64,000 nt of DNA from Anadara kagoshimensis (Eukaryota > Mollusca > Bivalvia > Arcoida > Arcidae): positions 13,038,698 through 13,102,697 of the forward strand of contig CM037860.1 in assembly GCA_021292105.1 (NCBI GenBank), given 5' to 3'. The position numbers and the translations under genes were made by a program. This document shows positions 23,401 to 32,400 of the stretch, piece by piece. Under the pieces are notes generated by a model that searched no databases, was not told the DNA's origin, and worked only from the letters and a program-made list of their open reading frames with translations. Every line of letters starts with the position of its first letter. Position 1 is the stretch's first letter.

Positions 23401-26347
23401 GCGTCGACGCATGTTCCAAGCTGTTTGTCTTTATAAATGGGAGTATCCCTATTTAGGACTTGCATATTACATAAATATTATATAATTATTTAATTAAAAT
23501 AAACTAAGATGTAAAATTCTTCTATTTTTTTTTTTTTTTTGGCAATGTGTAGAATTATATATGTACAAGGCCAGTGCCGCCATACTGATTAAAAATTTAA
23601 CAAAAAATATTGTTCTTATGTTATTGTAATTTAAAGAATCTTTTATTAAAGCCATATAAACTTGTCCTTATAATATTACATTGTCACATCACTAACACTG
23701 TCTAAATATTACAATGTAAATGTGAAGTACATGTACAATTTCTTGTAATAATTAATTTTAAAAATACAATGATTATAAACAAAAAAAAAAAAAAAAAAAA
23801 ATAAATCTAGGCCCCCTATGTGCACTTTTATTTTCTGATTGAGTTATCCCCTTGTTTAAAAGCACATGTGTCAATCAGCCTGACTCCAAATTTCTAGAGA
23901 TGATTTAACTCATTTTCAATCATTCAATCGGAAAATGCTTTTATTTATGGATTCCTTTGTGAGGAGGCAACATTCTAAGAAGGTCTGTTACTTTATTAAA
24001 TTTTCATAAAAAGAACGATCCACTATTTTGTTCAATACATCCCCCCCCCCCCTTTTCCACCATACTCCTACATACACATCGATAGAGACGTTTTTATAGC
24101 AAATATTTGAGGTTCTTCATCAAGATGGCATTCAATTACAATAGTCAACAGGTTGATGAATCCATGACATGCATAGATGATCTCAAGTTCAGCTAATTAT
24201 CGGATTAAAACACCTGTAGATATCGGGAGTTACCTGTGTTTACCTTTGTATGCATGTAATATACAGAGGCGCCTTGAGGGGTTAAATAAACTTGTCAAAA
24301 CTTAGGGCGACTAGAACTTCGCTTTTGAGACAGTTTAGGGCGAAGTTTTTTGAAACAGGGCGAAGATATCGCCCAACTTCGCCCTTATTTTGAGCCCTGG
24401 CATATCTGCTATCATTGTTGATGATTTGCACTAAGTTTTGCAAAATAGTGTTTTTATAGTTTTGGAGAAAAACTCTGGATAATTAGTGTTTGGACAAAAC
24501 AATTTAAAGGCATTTTGCAATTTTTTTAAATTCAACACAAAAAAGTGAAACCCATTTTTCAAACAAATTTAATGAAACGAATTAATAGCAAAGGTTTAAG
24601 ACTATAGATAAGCCTAACATTACAACAGATTATGACTCTTGTCATGTGTATTATGAAATTCAACCCTTTTTGTTTTTTCATTCAAAGGGCCATAACTCCT
24701 AGAAACATGAGCAAACCAACTCCGTTTAATGATATGCACATCAATGTTGATGCTTTGTACTAAGTTTCCTGTAAATAGTGCTGTCTAGTTTTGGAGAATT
24801 ACTCTGGATAGAGAGATGGACAGAACTTAGAATTTAATACCCCTCTGTCTTCGAGTTTGAAAGGTAGGGGATAAAATGCAGTGGCCAAACAAGGTCTTGA
24901 TACTGAAACTTTTTCAATAATAGTGGGTTACTCTACTGACTACATAACATGATCACCTATTGAGTAAACCTTGCTATATTCCTCCCTTTTTCGATATAAC
25001 TACGTTGGATTAAAACAACCATGTTCAACCCTAGAACCAACCTCTTTTGTCTGCCACTTTATAGGGTCAGATAAGCTCAAAAATAATAGGAAAGGAAAAC
25101 TGCAGGGACCAGACTTGGACTTGAATTAGGACCTTCTGCACTATAGTTGAGTACTAATTGGAAGACCGAGTTACTCAGACCACTGTAAAGATACCGATTG
25201 ATTTCATGTCCCAGTCAAGAATATTTCGCTTAATATATTGATGTCACCAGCTATTATAGGTAAAGCTGCAGAAATTTTGACCTTTGCAGAGCACTGTGGG
25301 CAATGTACAAGGAGGGTTCTTTTACATGCCATGACATGGGGCATCTCTTCTTTACGACCCCATGGTTATTTATGCCTTGTGCTCATCAAAAGTCAATCTC
25401 CCACATTACTAAAGATATAACGTGTCAAAGATTCAGAACCTATTTAAACCAGTCTGATTTTGGCATCATTTAATTTGATAAAATGGAATAAAGCTACAGT
25501 CTACTGGTTTAAAAGAACAGCAAAAAATTATGTTCATCAATATGGTGTCAACTAGCCCGAGATTCCTCTGGCCCGAAATTTTTTTTTTTTTTTTTTTATC
25601 AATTTCGGGCCAGAGATCGGGCTTCATTATTTTACATAACGTGATGCCGTTGAAATCCTACGGCAGGGTAAGATTTAATTTGGCGGATATGTTCACTTTA
25701 TTTTCACGGGCATTGGGTAATGAACCAGTCAGATCGCTTACCTGAACCTTTATTTACAAGAATCCATCGAAAAAACTACGTGGCAACCGTTTATATCCAT
25801 TCCAGCCATATAAATCCAACACTTGTGTATCAGAAAAGGGAGACTTTAACCCGCGAGATCTCGCGTTATTTGAATATCATAACATAAAAAATGGCGAGAT
25901 GATGAAGGATGTGTTGGATTTATATGACTGGAATGGATATAAAACGGAGTTGCCACATAGTTTTTTCGATGGATTCTTGTGAATAAAGGTTCAGGTAAGC
26001 GATCTGACTGGTTCATTACCCAATGCCCGTGAAAATAAAGTGAACATATCCGCCAAATTAAATCTTACCCTGCCGTAGGATTTCAACGGCATCACGTTAT
26101 GTAAAATAATGAAGCCCGATCTCTGGCCCGAAATTGATAAAAAAAAAAAAAAAAATTTCGGGCCAGAGGAATCTCGGGCTAGGTGTCAACCTTTCAATCT
26201 CTCGATTGCATATTCTTCAAATTTCTGTAATGATATAGTTTCACTTGGTGGGATTTTATAAAACTGTAGCGGATGGGTAAGTGTGTCTTGTTCCCTTTTG
26301 ATACTGTGCTTGTTTCTTCTAGCTTTGTTTTTTGTATAAATTTCCAT
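11471..26347 (-). CDS. PRIM2: DNA primase large subunit, complete 12-exon gene
   Basis: Nuclear subunit of DNA polymerase alpha-primase, which makes RNA primers for replication. Coding exons, 5' to 3': 26347-26191, 23060-22951, 22420-22341, 20713-20593, 19861-19766, 19232-19095, 16297-16154, 15435-15253, 13687-13561, 13055-12973, 12674-12527, 11679-11471. Every junction has GT/AG sites and compatible phase. The total is 1596 bases, 531 residues plus stop, against 509 in human. The C-terminal 4Fe-4S domain is intact: cysteines at about residues 291 (FPLCMQ), 370 (YSCVKII), 387 (GCPF) and 427 (VACQHYF). The last three are spaced 17 and 40 residues apart, as in the human protein. Recognisable family blocks include [44 protein letters not shown] and [13 protein letters not shown]. 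The acidic, Ser/Thr-rich tail is variable in the family. Introns carry many transposons. Confidence 0.95.
13121..13275. mobile_element. Tc1/mariner-type MITE fragment
   Basis: It begins CAGTGAAACCTTGTTATAAT and parallels the complete 187-bp element at 50072-50258 through the blocks GACTTTGCCA, CTTATTACCGC and CCTCAATTTATC. The right inverted repeat is missing or eroded. It lies in a PRIM2 intron. Confidence 0.5.
13880..14241. mobile_element. MITE with 65-bp terminal inverted repeats
   Basis: The left arm 13880-13944 starts GTTTGCTTTGCACGGCAATG. The right arm 14177-14241 is its nearly perfect reverse complement, ending GTGCAAAGCAAAC. The loop is about 232 bp and non-coding. A single diverged arm recurs at 48674-48736 in LMBRD1 intron 4, so this is a family. 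No clean target-site duplication was seen. It lies in the PRIM2 intron between exons 8 and 9. Confidence 0.8.
14705..14910 (+). mobile_element. SINE family 2 copy, plus strand
   Basis: The order 'GCCTCTGTGCCCAA', '...GATCACAGTACCTCTC', 'TATAAGTGAAAGAATCTTGA' and 'TGGGGTGTAAAACACC' matches, in reverse, the family-2 copies at 59345-59580 and 59955-60210. It has a decayed tRNA-like head and a conserved tail. Confidence 0.5.
15253..15435 (-). CDS. PRIM2: PRIM2 exon 8 (first Fe-S cysteine)
   Basis: This 61-codon exon is among the best conserved in the gene. It carries the first iron-sulphur ligand (FPLCMQHLH, residue ~291) and the primase-typical stretch [18 protein letters not shown]. Acceptor TCTCTTTCAG and donor AAG|GTACTG keep phase 0 on both sides. 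Confidence 0.95.
15768..16190 (-). repeat. Tandem repeat grown from the PRIM2 exon-7 splice donor
   Basis: On the minus strand exon 7 ends with TTGGTGAAATTACAGCTG...GATATG|GTGAGAC. The intron then repeats that boundary about four more times. The donor-equivalent positions are near 16153, 16066, 15978, 15879 and (degenerate) about 15780, so the period is 87-99 bp. Copies near 16066 and 15879 still read GATATG|GTGAGA. The one near 15978 has become GATGTGGTCGGA. Each unit holds the last ~30-40 exon bases, the donor and ~50 intron bases. Confidence 0.75.
16154..16297 (-). CDS. PRIM2: PRIM2 exon 7
   Basis: A 48-codon exon in phase 0/0, containing [16 protein letters not shown] and [17 protein letters not shown]. 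It aligns with the human segment before the Fe-S domain. Acceptor TTTCAATAG, donor ATG|GTGAGA. Its 3' boundary is the founder copy of the tandem repeat that fills the start of the next intron. Confidence 0.92.
16541..18808. mobile_element. hAT-type DNA transposon (non-autonomous) with 8-bp TSD
   Basis: The sequence GTGTACAA occurs at 16533-16540 and again at 18809-18816, an exact 8-bp target-site duplication. The ends are TAGTGGTGCACGG on the left and, read inward on the right, TAGAGATGGGATAC: short imperfect inverted repeats of hAT type. Subterminal ACCGTGGTAAT-like motifs occur at both ends. No transposase is present. Most of the interior is a separate Helentron-like insert (16723-18596). 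It lies in PRIM2 intron 6. Confidence 0.8.
16723..18596 (-). mobile_element. Helentron-associated (pearl/HINE-like) element, copy 1
   Basis: One end is CAAGAGGCCCATGGGCC...GCTCACCTGAG. The other carries a hairpin (CATCTGAGCC...GGCTCAGGTGAGC) next to an ACGACGG-type microsatellite (~18510-18552). Between them lie seven or so units of ~145 bp (measured steps 143-146), each with TATAGTTTTTGAGATAATTAA and TGACCTTGACCTTTGAA. This layout matches the non-autonomous Helentron derivatives described from bivalves as pearl/HINE elements. A second copy in the opposite orientation is at 56926-58755. The strand given is arbitrary. Confidence 0.65.
19033..19086 (-). repeat. Partial duplicate of PRIM2 exon 6 in the adjacent intron
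   Basis: A 54-bp stretch is about 85-90% identical to the first third of exon 6 (its partner is 19173-19225). It lies in the same orientation, 8 bases beyond the exon-6 donor. Both include CTACCAGGTAAACC. Read through the donor, the copy even stays in the exon frame (VYLVDG recurs). No good acceptor precedes it, so it is probably a dead local duplication. Confidence 0.7.
19095..19232 (-). CDS. PRIM2: PRIM2 exon 6
   Basis: A 46-codon exon in phase 0/0, encoding [20 protein letters not shown] and [20 protein letters not shown]. This corresponds to the conserved RKVYLEDGFAYVP region of human PRIM2. Acceptor TTCCTTTTTAG, donor GCA|GTAAGT. Confidence 0.93.
20140..20516 (+). pseudogene. Mariner-like transposase N-terminal fossil
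   Basis: Plus-strand frame from about 20155: [19 protein letters not shown], then [11 protein letters not shown], two stop codons near 20318, then [20 protein letters not shown] and [18 protein letters not shown]. This is the paired helix-turn-helix DNA-binding half of a mariner transposase (family pattern: SYATVKNWVAEF, LEDEPRSGRP, ISKGRVHNILH). The catalytic domain is missing and in-frame stops are present, so it is dead. It sits in PRIM2 intron 4, opposite to the gene. Confidence 0.7.
20781..21303. mobile_element. hAT-type MITE with 8-bp TSD
   Basis: TACACCAT at 20773-20780 and 21304-21311 is an exact 8-bp duplication. The ends are TAGGGCTGGC and, inverted, TAGGGATGGC. Subterminal sequence is rich in ATCGAT and TATCGG motifs at both ends, as expected for transposase-binding subterminal repeats. 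There is no ORF of note. It is inserted in PRIM2 intron 3. Confidence 0.85.
21610..21788. repeat. Two-copy tandem duplication, 89 bp
   Basis: ACCACAGCAAGTGTCTCGAT...CACTGTTTAGTACCACCAGCA occurs twice in a row with a step of 89 bases and only a few differences. It is non-coding, within PRIM2 intron 3. Confidence 0.9.
22620..22810. repeat. Dispersed repeat sharing blocks with 5990-6140
   Basis: Shared ordered blocks are TTTCAGAGGGG, CTAAGGCCTTAA, ATGG(A/G)GT(G/C)ATTTGG and CCCTTCTAAAATGAAC. A related edge may occur at 50530-50570. The family is unknown and non-coding. Confidence 0.45.
23225..24480 (+). repeat. Dispersed repeat copy 2, split by a transposon
   Basis: The halves 23225-23296 and 24400-24480 together give the same block order as the copies at 180-392 and 24670-24872 (CAATAACTTCC..., ATATGCA, GTTGATGATTTGCACTAAG, AGTTTTGGAGAA). 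The 1.1-kb insert at 23297-24399 interrupts it cleanly. Confidence 0.55.
23297..24399. mobile_element. hAT-like DNA transposon with 5-bp TSD and CAGG termini
   Basis: GCATA at 23292-23296 and 24400-24404 flank the element. It starts CAGGATTAGATTTTG and ends, inverted, CAGGGCTCAAAATAAGG. Subterminal GGGAGAAGT / GGGCGAAGT motifs repeat on both sides. The interior is non-coding and includes T and A homopolymers (~23527 and ~23783). Five-base duplications with CAGG ends fit a hAT5-like group; the assignment is tentative. It is nested in an older repeat in PRIM2 intron 1. Confidence 0.7.
24670..24872 (+). repeat. Dispersed repeat copy 3
   Basis: GGGCCATAACTCCTAGAAAC, then TCAATGTTGATGCTTTGTAC, AGTTTTGGAGAATTACTCTGG, and an end of the type CCCCTCTGTCTTCGAG...GGTAGGGGATAAAA. 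It is the most complete plus-strand copy of the family also seen at 180-392. Confidence 0.55.
25190..25335 (-). mobile_element. SINE family 1 tail, minus strand
   Basis: The blocks TCCCAGTCAAGAATATTTCG, CACCAGCTATTATAGGTAAAG, TTTGACCTTTGCAG and a following ATGACATGGGG-like segment match the tail-to-body part of the family-1 SINE. The tRNA-derived head is not clear here. Confidence 0.45.
25553..26181. mobile_element. Foldback (Mutator-like) MITE with 9-bp TSD at the PRIM2 exon-1 donor
   Basis: The arms 25553-25822 and 25911-26181 (about 270 bp each) are near-perfect inverted repeats around an ~88-bp loop. The tips read TAGCCCGAGATTCCTCTGG in both directions. Each tip is itself a hairpin (CTCTGGCCCGAAATT ... 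AATTTCGGGCCAGAG around poly-T/poly-A). GGTGTCAAC at 25544-25552 and 26182-26190 is an exact 9-bp target-site duplication. Long inverted repeats with 9-bp duplications are typical of Mutator-like elements. There is no transposase. On the minus strand the duplicated bases are the exon-1 donor sequence, GTTGACACC. Confidence 0.88.
26191..26347 (-). CDS. PRIM2: PRIM2 exon 1 (start codon)
   Basis: The ATG at 26347 opens 52 codons plus one base, including [20 protein letters not shown], close to the human N-terminal LQFYLQPPSENISL. The donor AAAG|GTTGAC is weak and lies exactly at the edge of the foldback transposon's target-site duplication. Joined to exon 2 it gives [13 protein letters not shown], as expected for the family. 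Confidence 0.92.
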
Positions 26348-26474
26348 TTTCCTTCACAAAGTTATTGACAAACTTCCCGCTAAATGATAAACATGTCAAT
26401 GTCAGTAAGATGCATGACACAAATCTATAACTTACAAACGTTTCGCTGAACACGATCTTCAAATCAAAACAAAC
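26348..26474. promoter_or_regulatory. Bidirectional promoter between PRIM2 and LMBRD1
   Basis: Only 127 bases separate the divergent start codons (PRIM2 at 26347 on the minus strand, LMBRD1 at 26475 on the plus strand). Both 5' UTRs and core promoters must lie within or overlap this spacer, unless upstream exons exist. No TATA box is evident. CTTCCCGC at 26373-26380 resembles an E2F site (TTCCCGC core), which would suit an S-phase gene such as primase. This is motif inference only. Confidence 0.55.
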
Positions 26475-29400
26475 ATGGCGACTCCAAGTGCTGTTTTGGC
26501 TGCTGGATGGATTCCTTTTGTTATCGTTTTAGTTGTAAGTATTTGTCACATGTTTTATTATGGTATTAACAAACACTAGGGAGAACACAATATGGATCTG
26601 AATGATTCGATTTCAATTTGCAGTGATGACAAAGTCCCAAGTTGTTTTACCAAAGTGAAAGTGACAACCTGACTATGCAGTCAAACAAAGTTTAGATTTA
26701 AAATTGTTTTATTGCCTCCTCGAACAGATTGTAAATCTGCGGGTAAATCAGAGGGTGAGAAACTACAAATACAAAAATCACAGAAAATACAATAAAATAC
26801 AACATGAAATACATGTACAGTAGTATAAAATACAACCTGAAATGGAGACATATAAAATGCACATGAAATACACATTTCCGTTAATAATGCAAAAATTACA
26901 AGAGAAAACAAATCAACAATTATAGAATGTCATATTAAAACAGTAGTGTAGCCCATTAAAAATGTCCCATAGAAATTCAACTGTATATACGATAAATGTT
27001 CATGTCAAATTCGCGGGAAATAAAAAGTAAACAAACATGTACTTTTAAAGGGAATAAACGATAAGTTACAAAATCATGATTTCAGTCCGTAATTTTCACG
27101 ATCAGATAAATGCTCAATATGTTCTTGTATAATATACAGCGATAAACTCACTCTTTGAGGCGTCTTAACTTGCCGGAAAATATCAAAACTTCAGCTGGAG
27201 GCATAACGCGGCACAACACATTTTTTCATGACGTAATACACTAATAACAGAAATGGAAAACGTATAGACCAGAATCCGGCAACATCACACTCCCCTTCTG
27301 ATTTCTTATGGAAATCACTATTTACATATTACATAGATGATAAAAGTCCAATCAATAAAACACATGAATCAAAGTCCATACTAATATCTCACGTTATGAC
27401 ACTAACTCCGACAAATTATAACACAGTCTTTTGAATCTTCAAAAGTAAACAGTCTCTAATTTTCACAGAACTTGCTTTCAGATCACAAAAAATTACAAAG
27501 TTAAAGTCTCTAATACACAATAATCCTTTGAAGTAAATCCCATGAATGATCACAAATGTAACAGTCTCTGTATGATTTCAAAAGTCCTTAAATGTTCACT
27601 TAGTCTGAATATATACAAAAAAGTCCCTAAATGTTCACTAACTATTCACTGAAAGCAAATGTTAACTAAATGTCCTTGAATGTTCATAAAAAATTTCACT
27701 GGATACAAATGTTCACTAAATGTTCTTGAATGTTCACAAAATGTTCACTAGATACAAATGTTATTAAAGTCTGATTTCTAAACATAATATGGTAATCACT
27801 GGTTAATCAGGGGAACAAGTTTATGAACAGGTCTGACATAATGTACATTGTTATGGTCTCTATTTACACGAATCTCAACTTCTCGAACATGTCCATCACT
27901 TGAGGGAAAAATCCTATTAACAACAGCAATAGGCCACATATTCCGAGGTAAATCAACATCTTTCATCAACACGACGTCACCTACTTTCAAATCTGGCTGA
28001 TCTGACATCCACTTGCGTCTCGGTTGGAGTGAAGATATGAACTCCTTTTCCCATCTCTTCCAGAACATGTTCGCTAGAACCTGAACATGTCTCCACTGTG
28101 ACCTAAACATTTCCTTAGGCTCTAACAACGGAATGGTTTCTGGCAGCTTCTGCGTCTTATGGGTAAGTATCATATTTGGCGACAAGATGACAGGATTCTC
28201 AGAATCTTCTGTTATAGGCGTCAATGGTCGAGAATTGACAATAGCACATACTTCTGCAAGAAATGTTGTGAGTGTCTCATGAGTCAAAGTCTTAACACTG
28301 TTTTGAAGAAGAACACCATCCAATATCCTTCGAACAATACCAATCATACGTTCCCAGGATCCACCAAAATGGGAGGCATAAGGTGGATTGAACAGCCACA
28401 TGGAATTGTTGTCCTGAAGAAACTTTTGTACTGGTTGACCTTCAACAAACTGGTGCAACATCTTCAATTCGTTAACAGCGCCTACGAAATTGGTACCTCG
28501 GTCGGAGCGAAACTGGCGAACAGGACCTCTGATGGAAAGGAATCGTCTGAGCGCATTTATGAAGGATGAAGTGCTGAGTTCCTCTACGACCTCTATGTGG
28601 ATTCCTCTTGAGACCAAGCAAGTGAATAAGATGGCCCAACGTTTATTTCTAGCAACTCCTCCACGTGTGCGTCTGGCAGTTACTTCCCATGGACCAAAAG
28701 TATCAACGCCTACAAATGTGAAAGGCGGTCCTGGCGTAAGTCGATCTTCGGGCAGACTAGCCATCTTTTGTCCACAAAATGAGCCTCGTAGCTTGCGACA
28801 GATCACACAATGGTGTATTTCGGATGAAATAAGACGTTTTGCACCGATTATCCAGTATCCTGCTGTGCGTACTTTGCCTTCTGTCAGATGACGGCCTTGA
28901 TGGTACACGGCATTGTGGCAATGACGTATAAGTAATATTGCAATGTGCGACTTCTTCGGTATGATAATAGGGTGAACATTCAAGTCAATTAACTTCTTAG
29001 CTGCTGCAAGCCTTCCACCAACACGTAGTAGACCATTCGAGTCTAGAAATGGTGACAGTGAAATGATACTGCTATTCTTCGGAATAGGAAGTCCTCTGGA
29101 GATACAACTGATTTCTGCTGCAAAAGCATCCTCTTGTACAACTTCAATATCAAGGTCTTGCTCGATCTGAGGAATCTGTATTCATGGACTCAGCAGTAAT
29201 GCCAACAGCTGTTGGAGTGTTTGCATGGAACCTTCTTTGATTTCATGATGTGCTGTAGTATGGATATAGCATTCACAAGACTTAACCATTTCGAAAATTT
29301 CTCAAAGCGCGGCAGTATGGATCCTGTTGCTTATCTGAAGAATTGATCTTGTTGACGTTTACAGTGGACCTGACTTCTTTATCTGTGTCTGGTGACATCA

Positions 29401-32400
29401 AAGGAAACTCCAAACTCATCGACTGGGCTAACAGGTGTATTCTGACGGAGTAAACTTGGTCCGGTATCCACATGCTGTTTGAAGAGTCTGAGCATCGAAC
29501 GAAGTAGCTGAATCTGCTGGATTATGATCTTGATACATGGCGCCAGTGGTCTGGTCCGTTAAAAGATCTGATTCGATTGACTCGATTAGCGACGTAAACA
29601 TGAAATCTTCTGACATCATTTGCTATATAACCTAATGCAATTAGGCTATCTGTGTAGAACCAAAATTGTCTCTATCTAATCCAAGCTGCTCCTTGATAAA
29701 CTCTGCAATTTCGACGGCCATTACAGCAGAACATAACTCCAAACGTGGTATGGTGTGCCCGTGCGATGGAGCTACCTTAGCCTTTCCAAACAGGAAACTG
29801 ACATCACTGGACATCTCGCTGTTCCACACCTTTAGGTAAGCTACAGCTGCTATGGCATCTTTGGAGGCATCTGAAAATATGTGGACTTGGACTCTAGTAG
29901 CTTTCATAACAGAGAACTTGCTATACATACGAGGAATATTAAGTTCTTCAAGGAAGTGAAGTGACTCCACCCAGGTAGTCCATCTTGCAGAAATGTGCTG
30001 TCCAGCGGTTCATCCCAATCCATTTTCTTATCCGACATCATCTCTCGAAGCAGCATCTTTCCTTGTATTATAACTGGACATGCGAAGCCAAGTGGATCAA
30101 ACAAACTGTTGATTGTGGAAAGGACTCCTCTGCGGGTGAATGGTTTAGAATCCACATTGATCTTGAAGACAAAGACGTCATCGTTGATGTTCCAAGATAA
30201 ACCAAGACTTCTTTGGATTGGCAGGTCATCTTGTCCGATGTCCAGATTCTTCAAATCAGTCGCAAGATCGTCCTTTTCAAACTGCAACATGACCGCTTTA
30301 GAATTGGAAGCTATCTTATGCAATCGAAGTTGTCCGCCTTCCTTCAAGTCTCTTTGTGTCCTTTTCATCAGATCTACAGCTATATCATCACTAGGGCAGC
30401 TAATTAATCCATCATCAACATAGAAGTTGTTGCAAACAAAATCTTTAACATCTGGATCACTATCATCTACAGAGCGACGAAGTCCATATGTAGCCACAGC
30501 TGGAGATGGGCGATTACCAAAAACATGGACGGTCATTCGGTACTCAATCAAAGGTCTGGAAAGATCATTCTCTGGATGCCAAAGAAAACGAAGATAGTCT
30601 CGGTGTTCTGCATGCACTCTAAAATTGTGAAACATTTGCTCTATATCTGCTGTTAATGCAACTTGTTCACGGCGAAATCTTAACAGGATACCTTGGAGAT
30701 TGTTGTAAATCTGGCCCCTTGAGTAGTACTTCATTTAGTGATACTCCTTTGAAACATGCAGACGAATCAAAAACCATGCGGATGGAGTCTTTCTTCTTAC
30801 GGTGGTAAACTCCGAACATAGGTAAGTACCATCTTTCACTGGATTCTGGAATAGAGGGTGCTATCTCTGCATGTCCTCGTTCAAAAATTTTAGTCATGAA
30901 CTGTGATGCATGTTCCTTCTTGACTGGATTACGGCGTAAGCTACGGTCGAGAGATTCGGCACGGTTCACGGCTTGCTGTATATTGTTGGGTAATGGAGGT
31001 CTGTTGGAACGAAATGGTAATGGTGCTGTCCATCTTCCATCTGGATCCTTTTTGAAACCTGAATCCATGACATCTAAAAATCTCTGGTCATCAATTGAAA
31101 TGGCAGTCTTCTCGTCTAGTTCTGTCTTTACAAAGATGTTATCTTTCACAATAAGTTTACTGTCACAAGGCTCGAACAAGGAAGGACGACCATTTCCCAA
31201 TAAGCAGTTTTGTTGACTGAAATATGTCAGGTACATGAAGCTCATCTAGACAAACTGAACCAATGATAACCCAGCCAAGTGGAAGCTTCTGTGCATAAGG
31301 AACTCCACCACTACAATAACGCTGATCTTCGACAACATGTGCAGCAATCAGGTCTCTCCCAATAAGGATTTCAATATCAGCATCATTGATAAGCTCAGGA
31401 ATGGCATCTACAATATCATGCAGGTGAGTATATTGCCCAGCAATATGAGGTGACGGGATCTCATCTCTGTTATTTGGCAATTCGGCACATTCTATAAGAG
31501 TAGGTAGCTTGAAGACACAGTTCCTGTCGATAGATTCAATGACAAATCCCGGAGCTCGCCTTCCACTTGTAACAACTTTACCGGAACAGGAAGCTAAAGT
31601 ATACGCATATGAAGGTCCATTCTGGTTAAAAGCATCAAAAAATGAACTGGATGCCAGGCAATGGTTGCTTTGGTCGTCAATCATAGCATACACTATCCTA
31701 GATTGTTGTTGCAAACCTTCTGGATACACTCTAGCGGGACTATCTTGGCGCATGACTTGCTGGTTCCAGTGGTACTTCCACAAACTTGGGTACATGTAGA
31801 TGAAATTTTCTTTGTAGCAGTCTCCCCTTCATGGAGTTGTATACTATCATTGAGAGCTGTAGGAGTATTAGGATGCGAGGACGATGAAGTTTTCTTTGTT
31901 GGTATCTCCCCTTCATGAACTCTTGTACTGTCATGGAGCGCTGTGGGATGTGACGATGCTTTACAAACACTGCATTGGATGGTGGCTTTACAATTTCTAG
32001 CGCGATGTTTCTTCGGACCACAACATCTAATACAAATTCCATTGGCCATAATAAACTTCTTTCTATCCTGCATCGATTTCTGACGAAAACCATTACATTC
32101 ATTCAATAAATGTCTTGTGTGATGAAATGGACATCTAGCAGGATCAGATTCACCAGTCGGTTGTGTTTCTGTCTTCTTAGATACAACAGGTATGGTTGAC
32201 GAAACATTACGGTATGTGCGTGGTTGCTGCACTCTCTCTGTGTCATAGTTGAAACTCGGGTCATTTTTCATCTTGGCGAGATCCTTGATGAATTTAACAA
32301 AGAAAGTGAATGGTGGATACACTGCAGTTTCACGTTTCTTGTACTTGGTAGCTTCAACGGTCCATTTCTCTTGTAAGTTAGGAGGTAGCTTAGCAACAAG

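Noticed and set aside
28159..28891. Plus-strand ORFs over the integrase region
   Set aside because: Shadows of the minus-strand integrase; no family features.
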